A stretch of DNA of 64,000 nucleotides from Stappia stellulata DSM 5886 (GTDB lineage: Bacteria; Pseudomonadota; Alphaproteobacteria; Rhizobiales; Stappiaceae), in NCBI RefSeq assembly GCF_000423705.1, contig NZ_AUIM01000004.1:972587-1036586 (forward strand). Reading direction: 5' to 3'. A program made the translations under genes and the position numbers. Of this stretch, positions 63,317 to 64,000 are shown piece by piece; position 1 is the first letter of the stretch; every line of letters starts with the position of its first letter. The notes beneath the pieces are model-generated. The model did not search any database, was not told where the DNA came from, and was given only the letters and a program-made list of their open reading frames with translations.

Positions 63317-64000
63317 CTACGAGGGCGGCGCCAATTGCGCGGCCGCCGCCGCAGCGAGTGCCTCCGCAAGCTCCTGCTTGTTGGCTTCGCCGACATGCGC
63401 ATCACTCGCCTTGTCGCCGAAAAACGGTTCCGTAAGCGCGGAAGGAATGTCGAGCGCCGACACGCTGCCATAGCCGCGATCGCCCTTGTCGCGTTCCTTC
63501 AGCCCGCGGTCGTAGAGCCCGAGCGCACCCAGCATCGCGTCCTGCAGCCGTTGTGCCCAGGCCTTGGAACCGGCATTCTTGTCCTCGTCATAAAGCGTTT
63601 CCGTGCCGTGTGCTGCGCCGTTGTAGGCGTTGAAATGCAACTCCATCACACAGCTCGCGCCCCATTTGGCGACCTGCTTGTAAGCGCCGCTGATGCCGAT
63701 CCCGTCACGAAAGAAGATCTTGCTCTGCACGCCACGGGACATGCAGGCCTGATGCACCATTGCGGCAAGATCCTTGTTCCAGGGATACTCGTTCTTGTGG
63801 ATCGGCGCCCCGCCCGAGGCGCCGGGACTGTTCTTGGTGTGCCCGACGACAATGGCGACCGCCGGACCCGTGGCCCGTGCCACGATCTCCTTTTCCACCT
63901 CGACCCCCGCCCGCTTGCCAAGCAGGATCTCTTCCAGATCGTTCAGCCGCTCCCGCTCGGCGCGGATGGCCTGGTAGTCCTCATAGGAAATGTCTTCACC
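63317..64000 (-). CDS. N-acetylmuramoyl-L-alanine amidase family protein (C-terminal part)
   Basis: The gene continues past the right edge; 227 residues are visible and the frame stays open at 64000. An amidase_3-like zinc domain is seen: VVGHTKNSPGASG (first His), NEYPWNKDLA (Glu), MELHFNAYN (second His) and ALTEPFFGDKASD (catalytic Glu). The upstream part (GEDISYEDYQAIRAERERL) is helical and charged. Such enzymes cut the lactyl-peptide bond in peptidoglycan. It converges with Anbu, so co-regulation is not implied. Confidence 0.85.
   Translation of the reverse strand, partial: GEDISYEDYQAIRAERERLNDLEEILLGKRAGVEVEKEIVARATGPAVAIVVGHTKNSPGASGGAPIHKNEYPWNKDLAAMVHQACMSRGVQSKIFFRDGIGISGAYKQVAKWGASCVMELHFNAYNGAAHGTETLYDEDKNAGSKAWAQRLQDAMLGALGLYDRGLKERDKGDRGYGSVSALDIPSALTEPFFGDKASDAHVGEANKQELAEALAAAAAAQLAPPS

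Noticed and set aside
1-64000. tRNA, rRNA, insertion sequence, prophage or CRISPR array
   Set aside because: No tRNA T-arm pattern, rRNA segment, transposase, integrase or regularly spaced repeat was noticed by eye. A tRNAscan/Infernal run would be decisive.

Overview
The window is GC-rich, densely coded chromosomal DNA from an alphaproteobacterium, most likely of the order Hyphomicrobiales (Rhizobiales). The evidence is a divK-pleD pair, an EipB/DUF1849 periplasmic protein, DUF3572 and DUF1489 proteins, a DinB with an N-terminal zinc ribbon, a degenerate PyrC paralogue behind pyrB, a short phasin with TTGCACTGCAA palindromes upstream, a LiuR/IVD/MCC leucine pathway, and an Anbu operon. Genus cannot be fixed from the sequence. 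No rRNA, tRNA, insertion sequence, prophage or CRISPR array was seen.

Layout. 1-10.6 kb: the start of a periplasmic glucan protein (OpgG/OpgD), gatB, a Tat-exported intradiol-dioxygenase-like protein paired with a ferric-reductase-like membrane protein, a FlhB-tail/FliK-like pair, small proteins (DUF6455, SMR transporter, YjhX), then gatC-GNAT-gatA, an NTF2-like protein and a UPF0173 hydrolase. 10.7-16.4 kb: a same-strand run ruvX, AEC transporter, pyrB, pyrC-like, plsY, dprA. 17.2-23.8 kb: topA-rnr-DUF983-NUDIX with overlapping stops and starts, then rpmG. 23.8-33.8 kb: a structured non-coding stretch, DUF2799 lipoprotein, divK-pleD, DUF3572-HAD-dinB, eipB, RidA, GDPD, a FemAB-like acyltransferase and HIT. 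33.9-45.6 kb: GST, azlCD, clpS-clpA, phasin, a D,D-carboxypeptidase with a SPOR tail, J-domain and VWA proteins, panC, DUF1489 and an epimerase.

45.6-58.3 kb holds leucine catabolism in two blocks: mccB-mccA, and liuR-thioesterase-GNAT-ivd. Their promoters share a near-identical 25-bp operator-like sequence, so LiuR probably controls both. Between the blocks lie a GST, rhodanese, a 44-residue membrane peptide, DUF599, an adenylate cyclase, an aldo/keto reductase and a ClpP-like protease.

58.6-64.0 kb carries the most interesting module: a circularly permuted ATP-grasp enzyme, an alpha-E protein, a transglutaminase-like protease and Anbu, the proteasome-like peptidase. The combination suggests a poorly understood system that makes or attaches a peptide bond and then breaks it. 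A zinc amidase gene converges on it and runs off the end of the window.

Regulatory sites read directly from sequence include a LexA-type GTTC-N7-GTTC element at an NTF2-like gene, an FNR/FixK-type box at the DUF6455 gene, palindromes resembling PhaR targets at two loci, and several intrinsic terminators.
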